Origin: a virus
Direction: 5' to 3' (one strand)
DNA length: 40,780 nucleotides
IMG/VR virus record: IMGVR_UViG_3300047355_000078
Location: 1-40,780 of that record
Shown here: piece after piece, positions 18,829-28,171 of the stretch
How the letters are laid out: the number at the start of each line of letters is the position of its first letter
How positions within the stretch are numbered: position 1 is the stretch's first letter
The notes under the pieces: generated by a model
What the model saw: only the letters and a program-made list of their open reading frames with translations
What the model was told of the DNA's origin: nothing
Database searches by the model: none
Made by a program: the position numbers and the translations under genes

Positions 18829-21800
18829 TTACTCCTCAATCTTGTAGATCTTTTTGACTTCTTCGACTAGCTCAAGCTCTAGGCGTTGAATGTCAGCATA
18901 CAAAGCTTGGTAGTCCGGTGTGCCACTACGCATCTCTTCGCGCTGTAACTTGCGTATTGCAGCCTTGTACTCGCGGCCTACAGCACTTTGACGGATCTCA
19001 CGGTACGTTGCCTCTTCAGCTACGTTGTAATCTACCAGCTTGAGACCCATAACATTTAGAGCAAGCGCCGAAGCTAAACTCTCTGTCTGCCCGACTATAT
19101 TTCTGTCACCTGCAAGAGCACCGCCTAGTCTGTCACGCTTGTAAGACTGCGCCCATGGTGGCAAGAACATGTCAGTCATGCCCTCGAATATCTCACCAAA
19201 TTTAGCAAAGTCTGACTCAGTAGTTTCGTATAACGGCTTGCCTGTGTACGTATCTGTGCCCGTCATCAACATAATTAGGCCATCGATCAGCGGGCCGCCG
19301 GGTTTGAAGCCTTGTGGCCAGTTTTCAAAACCTAAGAAGCCTGTGGGCGTAGTACTGAACGTAGACACCAAAGGTATGTAATCACCTAGCCTGTAGTAAA
19401 CAGGGTTGTTGTCGTCTCCCATGAAAGGGATACGGATGTGTGTGCGAAGGCCAAAGGTGCGCTCGTCTAGGCGCTCTGGCCCAAACTTACGTGCTTCTTC
19501 ATCATCCCCTGCAAGGCCAGCTGCCACCATGTCGAGCATCGTGTAAGCGATGAAGACGTTAGCTAGCTGCCATGGCTTCTGTGCAGCGATACGTGCGATC
19601 AGTGGTATAGCAGCGTAAGTCCACGAAACAAACGGCATGACTGATTGTCGTAAGTTCTTCGCCATGGGAGCATCGATGTCGTAGTCCAAGAACATCTTAA
19701 GTGCAGCTTGACCAGCAGCAGCTTGGTTCTCTGGAGTGTTCTCTCCACCTAGCTCTTCGAGCTTGTTCATATACGCAGCGAGACGGAAGGCGTTATCTTC
19801 CGCCGCATATAGCTGAGTGGTGAACTCATCGGCGTTCTTTACAAAACCTTTTACGCGCTTAGCCAAAGTTATCTTAGCCATCTCAGACGCTGCAAAGTGC
19901 TTTACCATACTATCAACAGTGCCAGCCTCGCTTTCTGCCAGCGTGTCTAAGTGCGCCTTATGGATTACGTTCTTAATCTCGACGGCAGAGAAAGTGCCGA
20001 GCAATGCACCGGAGTTGTAGAAGTCCTGAATAATTTGTAGCTCAGCTGCGCGGTTAGGATTTTTAAAACGCTTTGGATGCACTTCAAACTCCCACAAAAG
20101 CTTGGCGGCTTTGGCGATAGTTCTTGGCGGTATCCCGTGCATCATGGCGAGAGTGACGTTAGATGCAATGTTGGTGATGTGTGTGCCGGGGTTCTGGACT
20201 GTCTTCGTTTTCTTGAAGAACGTCATGGTGTCGTTGACCCAGCGCGCGTTAAACAACGGCTTTCTCGAAGACATGTCGTTCATCGCATGCCACACAGGTG
20301 CATGGATTACTTTGCCCGCTAGTGGTCCCCAGATACCTTCATTGTCAGATACGCGAATCCAGTGCTGGCTGGACCGTGTGCGCTCAAAAATGTCGGCACT
20401 TTTTAAATCTTTGGCATCAGTGACCTGCAAGTTTTCGTTGCCTGACCCTGCCCGTGCTTGCTCGGCGTTGTCGTACACGACTGGCTCGCCGTCGTAGTTA
20501 AGCAGTGATTGGATAAAATCACGTGACGCATTGTAGTTGGACAAGGCGGCCATTGTATTGAGCATGCCGATAGTGATGCGCTCTGTGCCTTTGTCATCAA
20601 GGTTTTGGCGATAGTCATTAGCTTCTCGGAAGCTGTACGTGCCACCTGTAAGTCGAACAAATTCAAGAGGTGTAGAGTCGTGGACTACATAACCGTCACC
20701 AATCGGCAAGTTATCTCTGCCTAAAGCGTCAACTTTCTTCTTGCTAGCTATGAGTTTGTACTCGTTGCCGCTCAAGCTGTCGGTAACTGTGATCATGTAC
20801 ATGGGACCTTCAAGTATTGGCAAGCCATCTTGGTCAAGGTCGAACAGATCTAAGTTAGTGTCTATATCCGCTTCATCGATGCGCATCAACGCAGACTTAG
20901 CTAGGTCAGCAACACTACGCTGCCCAAGGCTGTGGTTAGAAACGTCTTGGCTGTTGGATACGTACAACAAGGTGTCAGTAAACTTCTTGCCTTCAAACAG
21001 CCGACGCTCTTGCTCTGGTAGCCTCGCAACGAACCTGTTGTAGTGGTCCATCAAACTGTCAGCCAGCATCTTCAGAGAGGCTGAGTCATCGTACTGCTCA
21101 ATTAAGTCTAGGTTCGTGTTGTCTAGGTACTCTAGGATGGCACGGCGTCGGTCAACTGACTGATTCTCAAAGCCTTTCAGGATTAACCTGTTAACAATGG
21201 TAAGCGGAGTGTTACGTGTACGCTTCCACATATCCATCAAAGCACTCAGCGCAGGCGTCACTCCATACCGCGAGTTGAACTTACTAATTGTGCTTTCGAG
21301 CGCAGGGGACTTTTCCCGGATTAGGTCGTTGAATTTATCGACATAGTTAGACATAACCTGAATGCCATTTGGCACACCAAGGTTCTCCATAACCATGCGC
21401 GTGACATTTCTGCCCACGTAGGCTTTGCGCTTAGCCCGCTGCTCTTCGTTCATCTCCACGCTGTTGCCAGCCATATCAGAGTTAGCATCGCCCTGCGACA
21501 CCTTCGCATTTAGTCGTCCAGCAACAAAGTTAGCCTTCACAGGCGCGTCATCAATACTAAGCTCAATCAGTCTGTAGGTATTGCTAAGTACATTGTTCGC
21601 AACGGTGCCCTTAACACCCAGTATCTGAGATACAAGACCCACAAGCTTTTTCCACACCTTATCAACAACGCTTATCCATCCAGTAAGCGTAGGTGACTCA
21701 GCCATCTGTATTTCTTTCAGCATGTCTTTGAAGTCACGGAGCGTGGCGCCGTACGAAACCAATTCCAATACGGCGTCGTCTGGCGAGCCACTGTTTTTCA

Positions 21801-24723
21801 GATCACGCAAGATTTGCATGACGCTGTTGATGCGCTCTTTGCTGGCTGGCGAAACCTTTAAAGCCTGAACATACTCTGGCGTAGCAGTGTTTAGTACAAC
21901 GTCGAGCGCGTCTCTAAGTTCCTGTACAGCTTTGTTGTTAGGACTTGCTTGCACGAACCATGCGGTAGCTGCGTGTAATGTCTCGTGCAAAATTTCTTCT
22001 TCTGAAGCTTCTTTGCGGATGAATATAGTGTTCAGCCCACGGTCATAGTACGGGTTACCCTCAGAGATAAACTCAAGCGTAGGTTCGAACCCCGCCTTCT
22101 GCATATTCTCGGTGCCATATCTAATCGCGGAGCTAAGCATGATCACGTAGGAAGAGCGCGTACCGATACGCTTTGAAAGCTCTTTTAGAACAGCGTTTAC
22201 GCCCCCTTGTTCTGCTAAGCGTTCTAGCTTAGTTTTGGCATTTTTAGACTTTCTGCCGTCACGTATCGGGCGAGGGTTTACGCGGTCTAGTTCAGCTGTA
22301 AGGTCCCCGTCCCGGTAGCTAGCAAACGCAGAGGAAAGCTCTGTATCAACGGTGTTAAGAACGTCGAGCATAGACACAAATGGGGTAGCTTTAGGACCAG
22401 TTTTGTTGAATTCAATGTTGTACTGTTCAGCGGCTGTTTCACTTAGCGATGTAGCGGTGCTGAACTGGTCACGATACTTCTTGATCATGGACACCAGTGC
22501 CTGCACGTTACCCTCGCCTTCAGCAGTGTCAATGAGTTCTTTTATCTGTGTGCGCAAAGTCTGCTGGTACCTTCTAGCCTGAAGCGCGTTCTTGTTGGCT
22601 GTACTTATCTTACGATTACCTTCGTTTTCAGACTCGCGGCCGAAGAAAATGCCCTTACTTTTGTCGTCCATCTTCTTTTTGGTGGCCGCTACTTTCATGA
22701 GCGCGTTATAGATGCGCTGCATCTTCTCTGCATTCTTAGCAGTAGCTGCTTGGTCTGGCTCAGTTGTCTGCTTACCGTCTTTAGTAAGCTTATAGATGAC
22801 TGGCTTAGGATTGGGCGACTTGGCTTTCACCATACGCATGACGCCAGCAAAGATATTTTTGTCTAGGCTAACTCTGCCAGTAGGTGCACGGCCCTCTGTG
22901 CCCACTTCTGCCTGCAGGCGATCACTCTCGGCATTGGTCTCGTTGATAGCAGATTCCGCAGCAAAATCTTCTTCCACTGTCTCTTGGCTAACACCTTCAG
23001 CAGCGACGGGCATCGGCGCATCGACCGTAGTGGGTGTAGTGTCAACGTCCTCTACAGTATCTACTTCTTCAGATACCTCGATTGATTCTTCGACAGGAGC
23101 GTCTGCAACAGTTTCTTCCTGCACCTCTTCGATCTGGTTGTCAGCGACTTCAATATCAGGAGTGGTTAGGTCCATCTCCTGTTGCATCTTGTCGCGCTGA
23201 CGTATGAACTGAACTTCTTCAGGTATTGTATTACTAAGCGCAGCCTGCTGGTCAGCTGGCATGTCAGCAACATCTACTCCATCCTGCAAGCTGATAAGTG
23301 CATTCTGGAGCGCAAGGAACTCTACTCTCGCCGCGATCGGGCCAGCACGCTTAGTCTGCTGATCTAGTCGTGTCTGTAAGGTCCTTCTTTGATTGTCCAG
23401 CGCCCGGTACTCTTTGCGGTATTCCGGCTTGATCGGATTGTTTGATACTAAATTAGGGTCCGCCTCAATCTCAGCAATACGTGCATCTACTTGGGCAATG
23501 TCTTGGTTTATTTGCTCTAGGTTTTTAAAAGACACGTTAGCTACGCGATTGCCTGTTTTGTTGCGCGTTGCCTGTGTAGTTTGTAGTTCAGCCAGCCTGT
23601 CCCGCGTATTAGAAACCGCCCGCAACCGCGCTTCTTCATTGTTGTAGATTACGTTGAACTGGTAGTTACCTTCGTCGTCAAACTCCGGCACATCCTGCGC
23701 TGGTGGTGCTTCGCCTAAAGCTACGCGATTAGCATCAACAAACGGATCAGGTGCACCGATCTCATCTCTACCATCTTCATACTGGAAGGACGGTTCCAGA
23801 TCTAGCTCGGCCTGCTCCATGTTGTTTGTGTCAACCGGCGTACTACCAGTCGTATCAGAAGTCAGGTCAATACCATCTGAGTCGTCAGGCGCTTCTCTGC
23901 CGAAAGCACCACCTACTGTGCCCAACGCACCACCAGTTACTCCACCAGCAACCGCTGCATTGAGGCGCATAGAATCTTTCTGCTCCTCAGTGAGGTTGGG
24001 GTTCATAGAAATTTCAAGTTCAGTCTGGCCTAGTTCTGTAGAAGATTCAGCCGCAACCCCCCGTGCGCCGCCAGTAGCTGCACCCACAACACCGCCTCTG
24101 CCGCTACGAATCATTTGCGAGAAAGCCATAGGAGTTAGCGTTTCTAAAAGCGTGTAAGGTATAGCTTTGGCACCTATCTGGATGAGGTCAGAACTACTTA
24201 CGTAACCGTCCGCTTCTCTTGCAGATTCATAAAGCGATCCGACACCGATCGACGCGCCAGCAGCTACACCGGCTGCTGGGTTAACTAAGGTTGTGGCAGT
24301 GAGGCCCGCAAGCAAAGAACCTTGCTTACCGACTTGATACCCAAAGTAGGGAAGAGCTGTAGCTGGTGATTGGTCTTCAATGCGTTCTAGCTTGGGGTTA
24401 CCCGCAAGATAACCTTCATACCCTTGGCGCTCAGCAGCTAAGGCAAGCCCTTCTTCTGCGTCTCGAAAACCAAGCGCGGCTGCGCCTGCGGCAGCTGCAT
24501 TTAAGCCTAGCCCTTGCACCATATCGACGCCGGAACTAAGGCCAGCAGTAAAAGATTTACCTTGTCCGGTTTGTACGCCAAAGTATTCAGCTATTTCGAA
24601 AGGGTCTCTACCAGCGGCTTCGCTGTACTTGACGATTAACTCTTCGTCAGGCGCACCTTCTTGAACATAGCCTTTATTAACTAAGCTGGTACGGAGTTCA
24701 TCAAGAGAAAATATGTTAGCCAC
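18829..24723 (-). CDS. giant 1964-aa polyvalent/internal virion protein with zincin motif
   Basis: GTG start at 24723 with GGAG 9 nt upstream. The N-terminal 280 residues contain Gly/Ala-rich hydrophobic stretches (LLAGLTATTLVNPAAGVAAG and AAVAGGVTGGALGTVGGAFG) that could enter membranes. A long acidic coiled-coil region follows (to about 620). HETLH at 913-917, within EEEILHETLHAATAW, is a zincin metallopeptidase signature. Near 1690 there is PFVSWTYAAIPLIARIAAQK, and the protein ends in a charged helix. Giant virion proteins carrying such domains in phages are usually ejected with DNA and act in the host envelope or cytoplasm. The zincin call rests on the motif alone. Confidence 0.88.
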   Translation of the reverse strand: MANIFSLDELRTSLVNKGYVQEGAPDEELIVKYSEAAGRDPFEIAEYFGVQTGQGKSFTAGLSSGVDMVQGLGLNAAAAGAAALGFRDAEEGLALAAERQGYEGYLAGNPKLERIEDQSPATALPYFGYQVGKQGSLLAGLTATTLVNPAAGVAAGASIGVGSLYESAREADGYVSSSDLIQIGAKAIPYTLLETLTPMAFSQMIRSGRGGVVGAATGGARGVAAESSTELGQTELEISMNPNLTEEQKDSMRLNAAVAGGVTGGALGTVGGAFGREAPDDSDGIDLTSDTTGSTPVDTNNMEQAELDLEPSFQYEDGRDEIGAPDPFVDANRVALGEAPPAQDVPEFDDEGNYQFNVIYNNEEARLRAVSNTRDRLAELQTTQATRNKTGNRVANVSFKNLEQINQDIAQVDARIAEIEADPNLVSNNPIKPEYRKEYRALDNQRRTLQTRLDQQTKRAGPIAARVEFLALQNALISLQDGVDVADMPADQQAALSNTIPEEVQFIRQRDKMQQEMDLTTPDIEVADNQIEEVQEETVADAPVEESIEVSEEVDTVEDVDTTPTTVDAPMPVAAEGVSQETVEEDFAAESAINETNAESDRLQAEVGTEGRAPTGRVSLDKNIFAGVMRMVKAKSPNPKPVIYKLTKDGKQTTEPDQAATAKNAEKMQRIYNALMKVAATKKKMDDKSKGIFFGRESENEGNRKISTANKNALQARRYQQTLRTQIKELIDTAEGEGNVQALVSMIKKYRDQFSTATSLSETAAEQYNIEFNKTGPKATPFVSMLDVLNTVDTELSSAFASYRDGDLTAELDRVNPRPIRDGRKSKNAKTKLERLAEQGGVNAVLKELSKRIGTRSSYVIMLSSAIRYGTENMQKAGFEPTLEFISEGNPYYDRGLNTIFIRKEASEEEILHETLHAATAWFVQASPNNKAVQELRDALDVVLNTATPEYVQALKVSPASKERINSVMQILRDLKNSGSPDDAVLELVSYGATLRDFKDMLKEIQMAESPTLTGWISVVDKVWKKLVGLVSQILGVKGTVANNVLSNTYRLIELSIDDAPVKANFVAGRLNAKVSQGDANSDMAGNSVEMNEEQRAKRKAYVGRNVTRMVMENLGVPNGIQVMSNYVDKFNDLIREKSPALESTISKFNSRYGVTPALSALMDMWKRTRNTPLTIVNRLILKGFENQSVDRRRAILEYLDNTNLDLIEQYDDSASLKMLADSLMDHYNRFVARLPEQERRLFEGKKFTDTLLYVSNSQDVSNHSLGQRSVADLAKSALMRIDEADIDTNLDLFDLDQDGLPILEGPMYMITVTDSLSGNEYKLIASKKKVDALGRDNLPIGDGYVVHDSTPLEFVRLTGGTYSFREANDYRQNLDDKGTERITIGMLNTMAALSNYNASRDFIQSLLNYDGEPVVYDNAEQARAGSGNENLQVTDAKDLKSADIFERTRSSQHWIRVSDNEGIWGPLAGKVIHAPVWHAMNDMSSRKPLFNARWVNDTMTFFKKTKTVQNPGTHITNIASNVTLAMMHGIPPRTIAKAAKLLWEFEVHPKRFKNPNRAAELQIIQDFYNSGALLGTFSAVEIKNVIHKAHLDTLAESEAGTVDSMVKHFAASEMAKITLAKRVKGFVKNADEFTTQLYAAEDNAFRLAAYMNKLEELGGENTPENQAAAGQAALKMFLDYDIDAPMAKNLRQSVMPFVSWTYAAIPLIARIAAQKPWQLANVFIAYTMLDMVAAGLAGDDEEARKFGPERLDERTFGLRTHIRIPFMGDDNNPVYYRLGDYIPLVSTFSTTPTGFLGFENWPQGFKPGGPLIDGLIMLMTGTDTYTGKPLYETTESDFAKFGEIFEGMTDMFLPPWAQSYKRDRLGGALAGDRNIVGQTESLASALALNVMGLKLVDYNVAEEATYREIRQSAVGREYKAAIRKLQREEMRSGTPDYQALYADIQRLELELVEEVKKIYKIEE

Positions 24724-24747
24724 AAGCTAAGTCTCCGTAAGCGATGT

Positions 24748-26373
24748 TTAAAATCTATTGCCTAGCTGGCCGTACCGTCTCATAGCTTCAGACCTCGCAG
24801 CTTCGCGGTCAGCTCTATCCTTTGTAAGCCTATCTATCTCAGCTTTTACTTCTGGTGATGCACCCGCGTAGCCAACGTCATATAACTCTTGGTCTGCGCT
24901 ACCAAACAAACCTCGCCCAGTTTTATAGCCTAGTATTTCTTCGGCTTCAGACGTTGCAGTGCGCTCCCCTTTTTCTTGCTCTGCGCGGGCCGTTTGCGCT
25001 GCTTCAATAGCTGCGAGTCCCGCACCTTTTTTAGGAGGTTTCACATTGACGTCTAAATCAGGTACACCAATAGATGGCGGAGGTGTAACTCCTAATGAAT
25101 CATATACGCCCTTGATCTGGGCTTCTTGATCAGATTTGGGCATAGATGCAAACATTGGATTATCACGAAGTTTGTTGATGCCATCACCAATCTCTTGTAT
25201 TACAACTTCGCCATAGTCTTTGTCCATGCCGTACTTTTCAAGATCTCGCTCAGCCTGCCTAAGCATCGCTTCGGCTGCCTTACCTCTTCTGGATACAGCC
25301 TTGTTAGTGAGAGACTCAACCGCCGTTCCTCTAGAGTGCGCAAGGGTACGCAAGTCGTTAACAGCTGCACCGAAATCTTCTGTAGAACCAAGCACTCTTT
25401 TTTGTGCGTAAGTTTTCTGGCCGTCTTCTGTTTCGCCAGTCACGTCGTTAGTGTCAAATACTACAACGTCGTACAGTTCACTTTCGTTGTTATATATGAT
25501 GTCGTAGTGTTCGCCCTTACTTATATTTTCATCTTGTATGTGGGCTTGCTTTAGCTCTTCCCAAGTCATATCAGCGACTTCATCACGTATTCTTTTTTGC
25601 TCCGCCTGTACCTCTGCATCTTTTAAATTAAACGCGCTGGTTACAATGTTCATGGCTGTAGCACCGTCTAAAAATTCATTGTCGGTGATGAAATTTTGAA
25701 TATCAGACATAGACACGCCGCTATTGACCTTTATCAAAAGATCTCTCGTTGCCTGTCGCTGCCCCTCTGTAAATTTACGGTTATATTCAACATCCGCCCG
25801 CTCATTCGAGTACTGCAAACCTGCTAAATCTGCCTGCTGTTGTGCCAAACCCTGCGCCTGCGCAAACTCTGACTGACGAATCGCATCTAATTGCTCGTTA
25901 CGATCAGCGGCAGCAGCTTGGCTCATCAAGCTAATGCCAGTAGCAGTATCACCGTACTGCATAGCAAGCGCGGCCATATCACGCTGATAGTCTTGATAAC
26001 TTGTAGCTGGGGGCGGTGCCATCATAGCGGCTTGGGGCATAGCCCCAGCACCAGCGAGACCACCAGCTTGCGGAGCAACGGGCGACATCTGCGCACCTTG
26101 GGGGTTCATGTTGCCGGGAACAGCGTTATTTAAAAGTGCACCTGTACCTGTAGGGGCTACCGGACTAGCCAACGCCATACCAGCGTCCAAGTTTGCCTGT
26201 TCCTGCGCGCCATAATCAGCTTGAATCTGCTGACCAGCTTGGTACTGCTGCGACAAACCGGCGGCTGCTGCCTGATATGCATCTGCTTTTTCTCTCTCTT
26301 CCCGCATACCGCGCAGGCGTAAGCCACGCTCTACAGCGCCCGATCCAGCTGAAAACCCTGCTGCAAAACTCAT
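24748..26373 (-). CDS. Ala/Gln-rich putative internal virion protein
   Basis: 541 residues; ATG 26373 overlaps the end of the upstream gene. Residues 1-75 are helical with a GFSAGSGAVERGLRLRGM start and a coiled coil; 75-135 are Gly/Pro/Ala-rich; the remainder has charged coiled coils and ends EAMRRYGQLGNRF. The composition and location between the small S74 protein and the giant protein match the ejection or internal core proteins of podovirus-like phages. No catalytic motif. Confidence 0.8.
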   Translation of the reverse strand: MSFAAGFSAGSGAVERGLRLRGMREEREKADAYQAAAAGLSQQYQAGQQIQADYGAQEQANLDAGMALASPVAPTGTGALLNNAVPGNMNPQGAQMSPVAPQAGGLAGAGAMPQAAMMAPPPATSYQDYQRDMAALAMQYGDTATGISLMSQAAAADRNEQLDAIRQSEFAQAQGLAQQQADLAGLQYSNERADVEYNRKFTEGQRQATRDLLIKVNSGVSMSDIQNFITDNEFLDGATAMNIVTSAFNLKDAEVQAEQKRIRDEVADMTWEELKQAHIQDENISKGEHYDIIYNNESELYDVVVFDTNDVTGETEDGQKTYAQKRVLGSTEDFGAAVNDLRTLAHSRGTAVESLTNKAVSRRGKAAEAMLRQAERDLEKYGMDKDYGEVVIQEIGDGINKLRDNPMFASMPKSDQEAQIKGVYDSLGVTPPPSIGVPDLDVNVKPPKKGAGLAAIEAAQTARAEQEKGERTATSEAEEILGYKTGRGLFGSADQELYDVGYAGASPEVKAEIDRLTKDRADREAARSEAMRRYGQLGNRF

Positions 26374-27341
26374 TGGCTAACCTCCACCATTCTAAGGCCA
26401 AGCTCGGCGTAATCAACCGCGTAGTAGCCATCTTCTTGTTCAATAACTGCTTGTGGGAACCGCTCCATAACTTCATCAGCCATAACCCCGATAAAAGTGC
26501 GATCTGGGTCATTGATATAGTTGAACTCGTACAAGTTAAGTTCTGTAGCAGGATCAACCGTGCAGAAGCGGATGTTGTCTTTGAGGCGTCTATCTGAAGA
26601 AGTGCCCATACCACCAAAGGTAGCATAGGTTGCCCCGGCACCGAGTAGGGCACCGAACATACCAGCTTCGTTAGCTTGGCCAGCCATAAAGGCTTGGTTC
26701 TGCATATTGGCCATGTTGCCAAACGTCTGACCTGCACCTGCGAGGCCCTGCTGATACTGGTTACCGGGAGACATCATGGAGTTAAGACCTGCAGATCCAG
26801 CATTTGTAGCACCGGCGTAAGCAGCGGCAGAAGCACCAGCCAAACCACGGCCAAGACCCGCCGCGTCAATCATACGCGCGTATCCCATCTGTTCTGCTTG
26901 CTGCCTTGCTGAAGTCATACCCCCTGCGCGTGCTATACCCTCTTGTAGCTGCGTCGATGTGCCCGCGCCACGCGCGGCACCAGAGTTTGGATTAACGCCT
27001 CTAGCCGCCATAGACCGAGCGTTTGATGCTCTAGCCGTAGAAAATGCCCTGCCCGCAGCGGCGCTAGCTTCTGCGGCCTTCTGCTGACGATATGCGTCAG
27101 TGTTGAAGTTCTGAGCTTGGCTAACGAGCGACTGTTCTACTGGCCGGAATGTATCCTGCATGTAGTTGTAGTAATCCGCGCCTTGCTCCATCTGCTGTGT
27201 CTGAGCAGCGATCTGAGCGTTACCAATACCTTGTGCAATCGGCAGCATATCGGCGTACTGTTGTTGCGCGAAACGCAGCTGCTCTCGTGAGACTTGCTCC
27301 ATTCCCGAATAATCAGGTGGTGGGTTACTCTTACCGCCCAT
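26370..27341 (-). CDS. virion protein with C-terminal S74 auto-chaperone domain
   Basis: 323 residues, ATG 27341. The N-terminal 235 residues are Ala/Gln/Gly-rich helix (REQLRFAQQQYADMLPIAQ; YNYMQDTFRPVEQSLVSQA). The last 75 residues (SDRRLKDNI, then LNLYEFNYI, TFIGVMADEVMERFPQAV) are a peptidase S74 intramolecular chaperone domain, which trimerises and cuts itself off after a Ser-Asp step. Here the Ser-Asp is present as SSDRRLK. An S74 domain on a short helix-rich protein rather than on a fibre is less usual. Probably an internal or tail-associated virion protein. Confidence 0.85.
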   Translation of the reverse strand: MGGKSNPPPDYSGMEQVSREQLRFAQQQYADMLPIAQGIGNAQIAAQTQQMEQGADYYNYMQDTFRPVEQSLVSQAQNFNTDAYRQQKAAEASAAAGRAFSTARASNARSMAARGVNPNSGAARGAGTSTQLQEGIARAGGMTSARQQAEQMGYARMIDAAGLGRGLAGASAAAYAGATNAGSAGLNSMMSPGNQYQQGLAGAGQTFGNMANMQNQAFMAGQANEAGMFGALLGAGATYATFGGMGTSSDRRLKDNIRFCTVDPATELNLYEFNYINDPDRTFIGVMADEVMERFPQAVIEQEDGYYAVDYAELGLRMVEVSQ

Positions 27342-27344
27342 ACT

Positions 27345-27782
27345 TTATTCCTCCCGTAGCCAGCGGCACTTATCTGGCCACAACACTAAAACCATCATAT
27401 CAGCGCCAAGAGCGCCATCTTTCATAACAAATTCTTCTTCGTAGCCCAACTTTTTATCGAACTCAATAGTGCGTGGCTCGTTTGTCGGTACCATACCTGT
27501 TAGACGTTTTAAATTGCAGTGCCTAAATGCGTAGTGTGCTGTGTGCCTAAACAGGTCTATATTTTTCTTACTGAATTCTTTTATTGCAATATGGCTGGTA
27601 GCGTTAGACCCGTTGTAGTTATTAATGACTACTCCTGCGGTTATCCTATCTCCTTTACGGACACCCAATGCGTAATAGTCACCCCAACTCGCACCGTGTC
27701 CTACTTGATCTGCCACCCAAGCGCCGATAGCTTCCTTGTCGTCGAGGACTATTTCTGCATTTTGAGTTGACACAGTATCCAT
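27345..27782 (-). CDS. GNAT-family N-acetyltransferase
   Basis: 145 residues, ATG 27782. The fold pattern is GNAT-like: beta strand DRITAGVVINNYNG, a helix, strand HIAIKEF, then RHTAHYAFRHCNLKRLTGMV and NEPRTIEFDKKLGYEEE (motif B-like), and a final strand. The acetyl-CoA loop (Q/R-x-x-G-x-G/A) is not clear. It is embedded between the tail chaperone-like gene and the S74 protein gene. It could acetylate a virion protein or a host target; no substrate can be inferred. Confidence 0.78.
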   Translation of the reverse strand: MDTVSTQNAEIVLDDKEAIGAWVADQVGHGASWGDYYALGVRKGDRITAGVVINNYNGSNATSHIAIKEFSKKNIDLFRHTAHYAFRHCNLKRLTGMVPTNEPRTIEFDKKLGYEEEFVMKDGALGADMMVLVLWPDKCRWLREE

Positions 27783-27789
27783 TTATGGA

Positions 27790-28170
27790 TTATGCCTCAT
27801 TAGGTGGTGTTGGCCAAACAATATTACCCGGAAAACCTGACTGATTTGGCACGTCTCTGAGTGCTGTTCTGTAGGTAGCCCATGCTGTTTTGTCCGTGTC
27901 ACTGAGCGGTGAGTCCGACATTTGTGTCCAATCGCTCGATGCCAGTAACCGATTACGCTCGCCGCGCTCAAATTCGTCAGCAGGGTTATCTAGATCAGGG
28001 TCAACTACAAACGTACCTGTAGCAACGTCGCCATCTATAGATATAGCAATTTTCTCATTGTACGCTGCGTCATGTGGATGAACGCCTTCGTACCAGTACC
28101 AGTCTTCGCCACTGCCTTTCATAGACTGCGGCCCAACCACAATTTCGTTATCAGCTACTTTGACAAACAT
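27790..28170 (-). CDS. tail assembly chaperone-like protein (Phage_tail_APC type)
   Basis: 126 residues, ATG 28170, directly after the J-like gene. The C-terminal region (RNRLLASSDWTQMSDSPLSD, then AWATYRTALRDVPNQSGFPG and VWPTPP) is the recognisable signature of Phage_tail_APC and related tail-fibre assembly proteins. The N-terminus is a small beta-rich domain. Such proteins are encoded next to the fibre or host-specificity protein and help it fold or assemble; the partner here is the 1712-aa protein. Confidence 0.88.
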   Translation of the reverse strand: MFVKVADNEIVVGPQSMKGSGEDWYWYEGVHPHDAAYNEKIAISIDGDVATGTFVVDPDLDNPADEFERGERNRLLASSDWTQMSDSPLSDTDKTAWATYRTALRDVPNQSGFPGNIVWPTPPNEA

Positions 28171-28171
28171 A

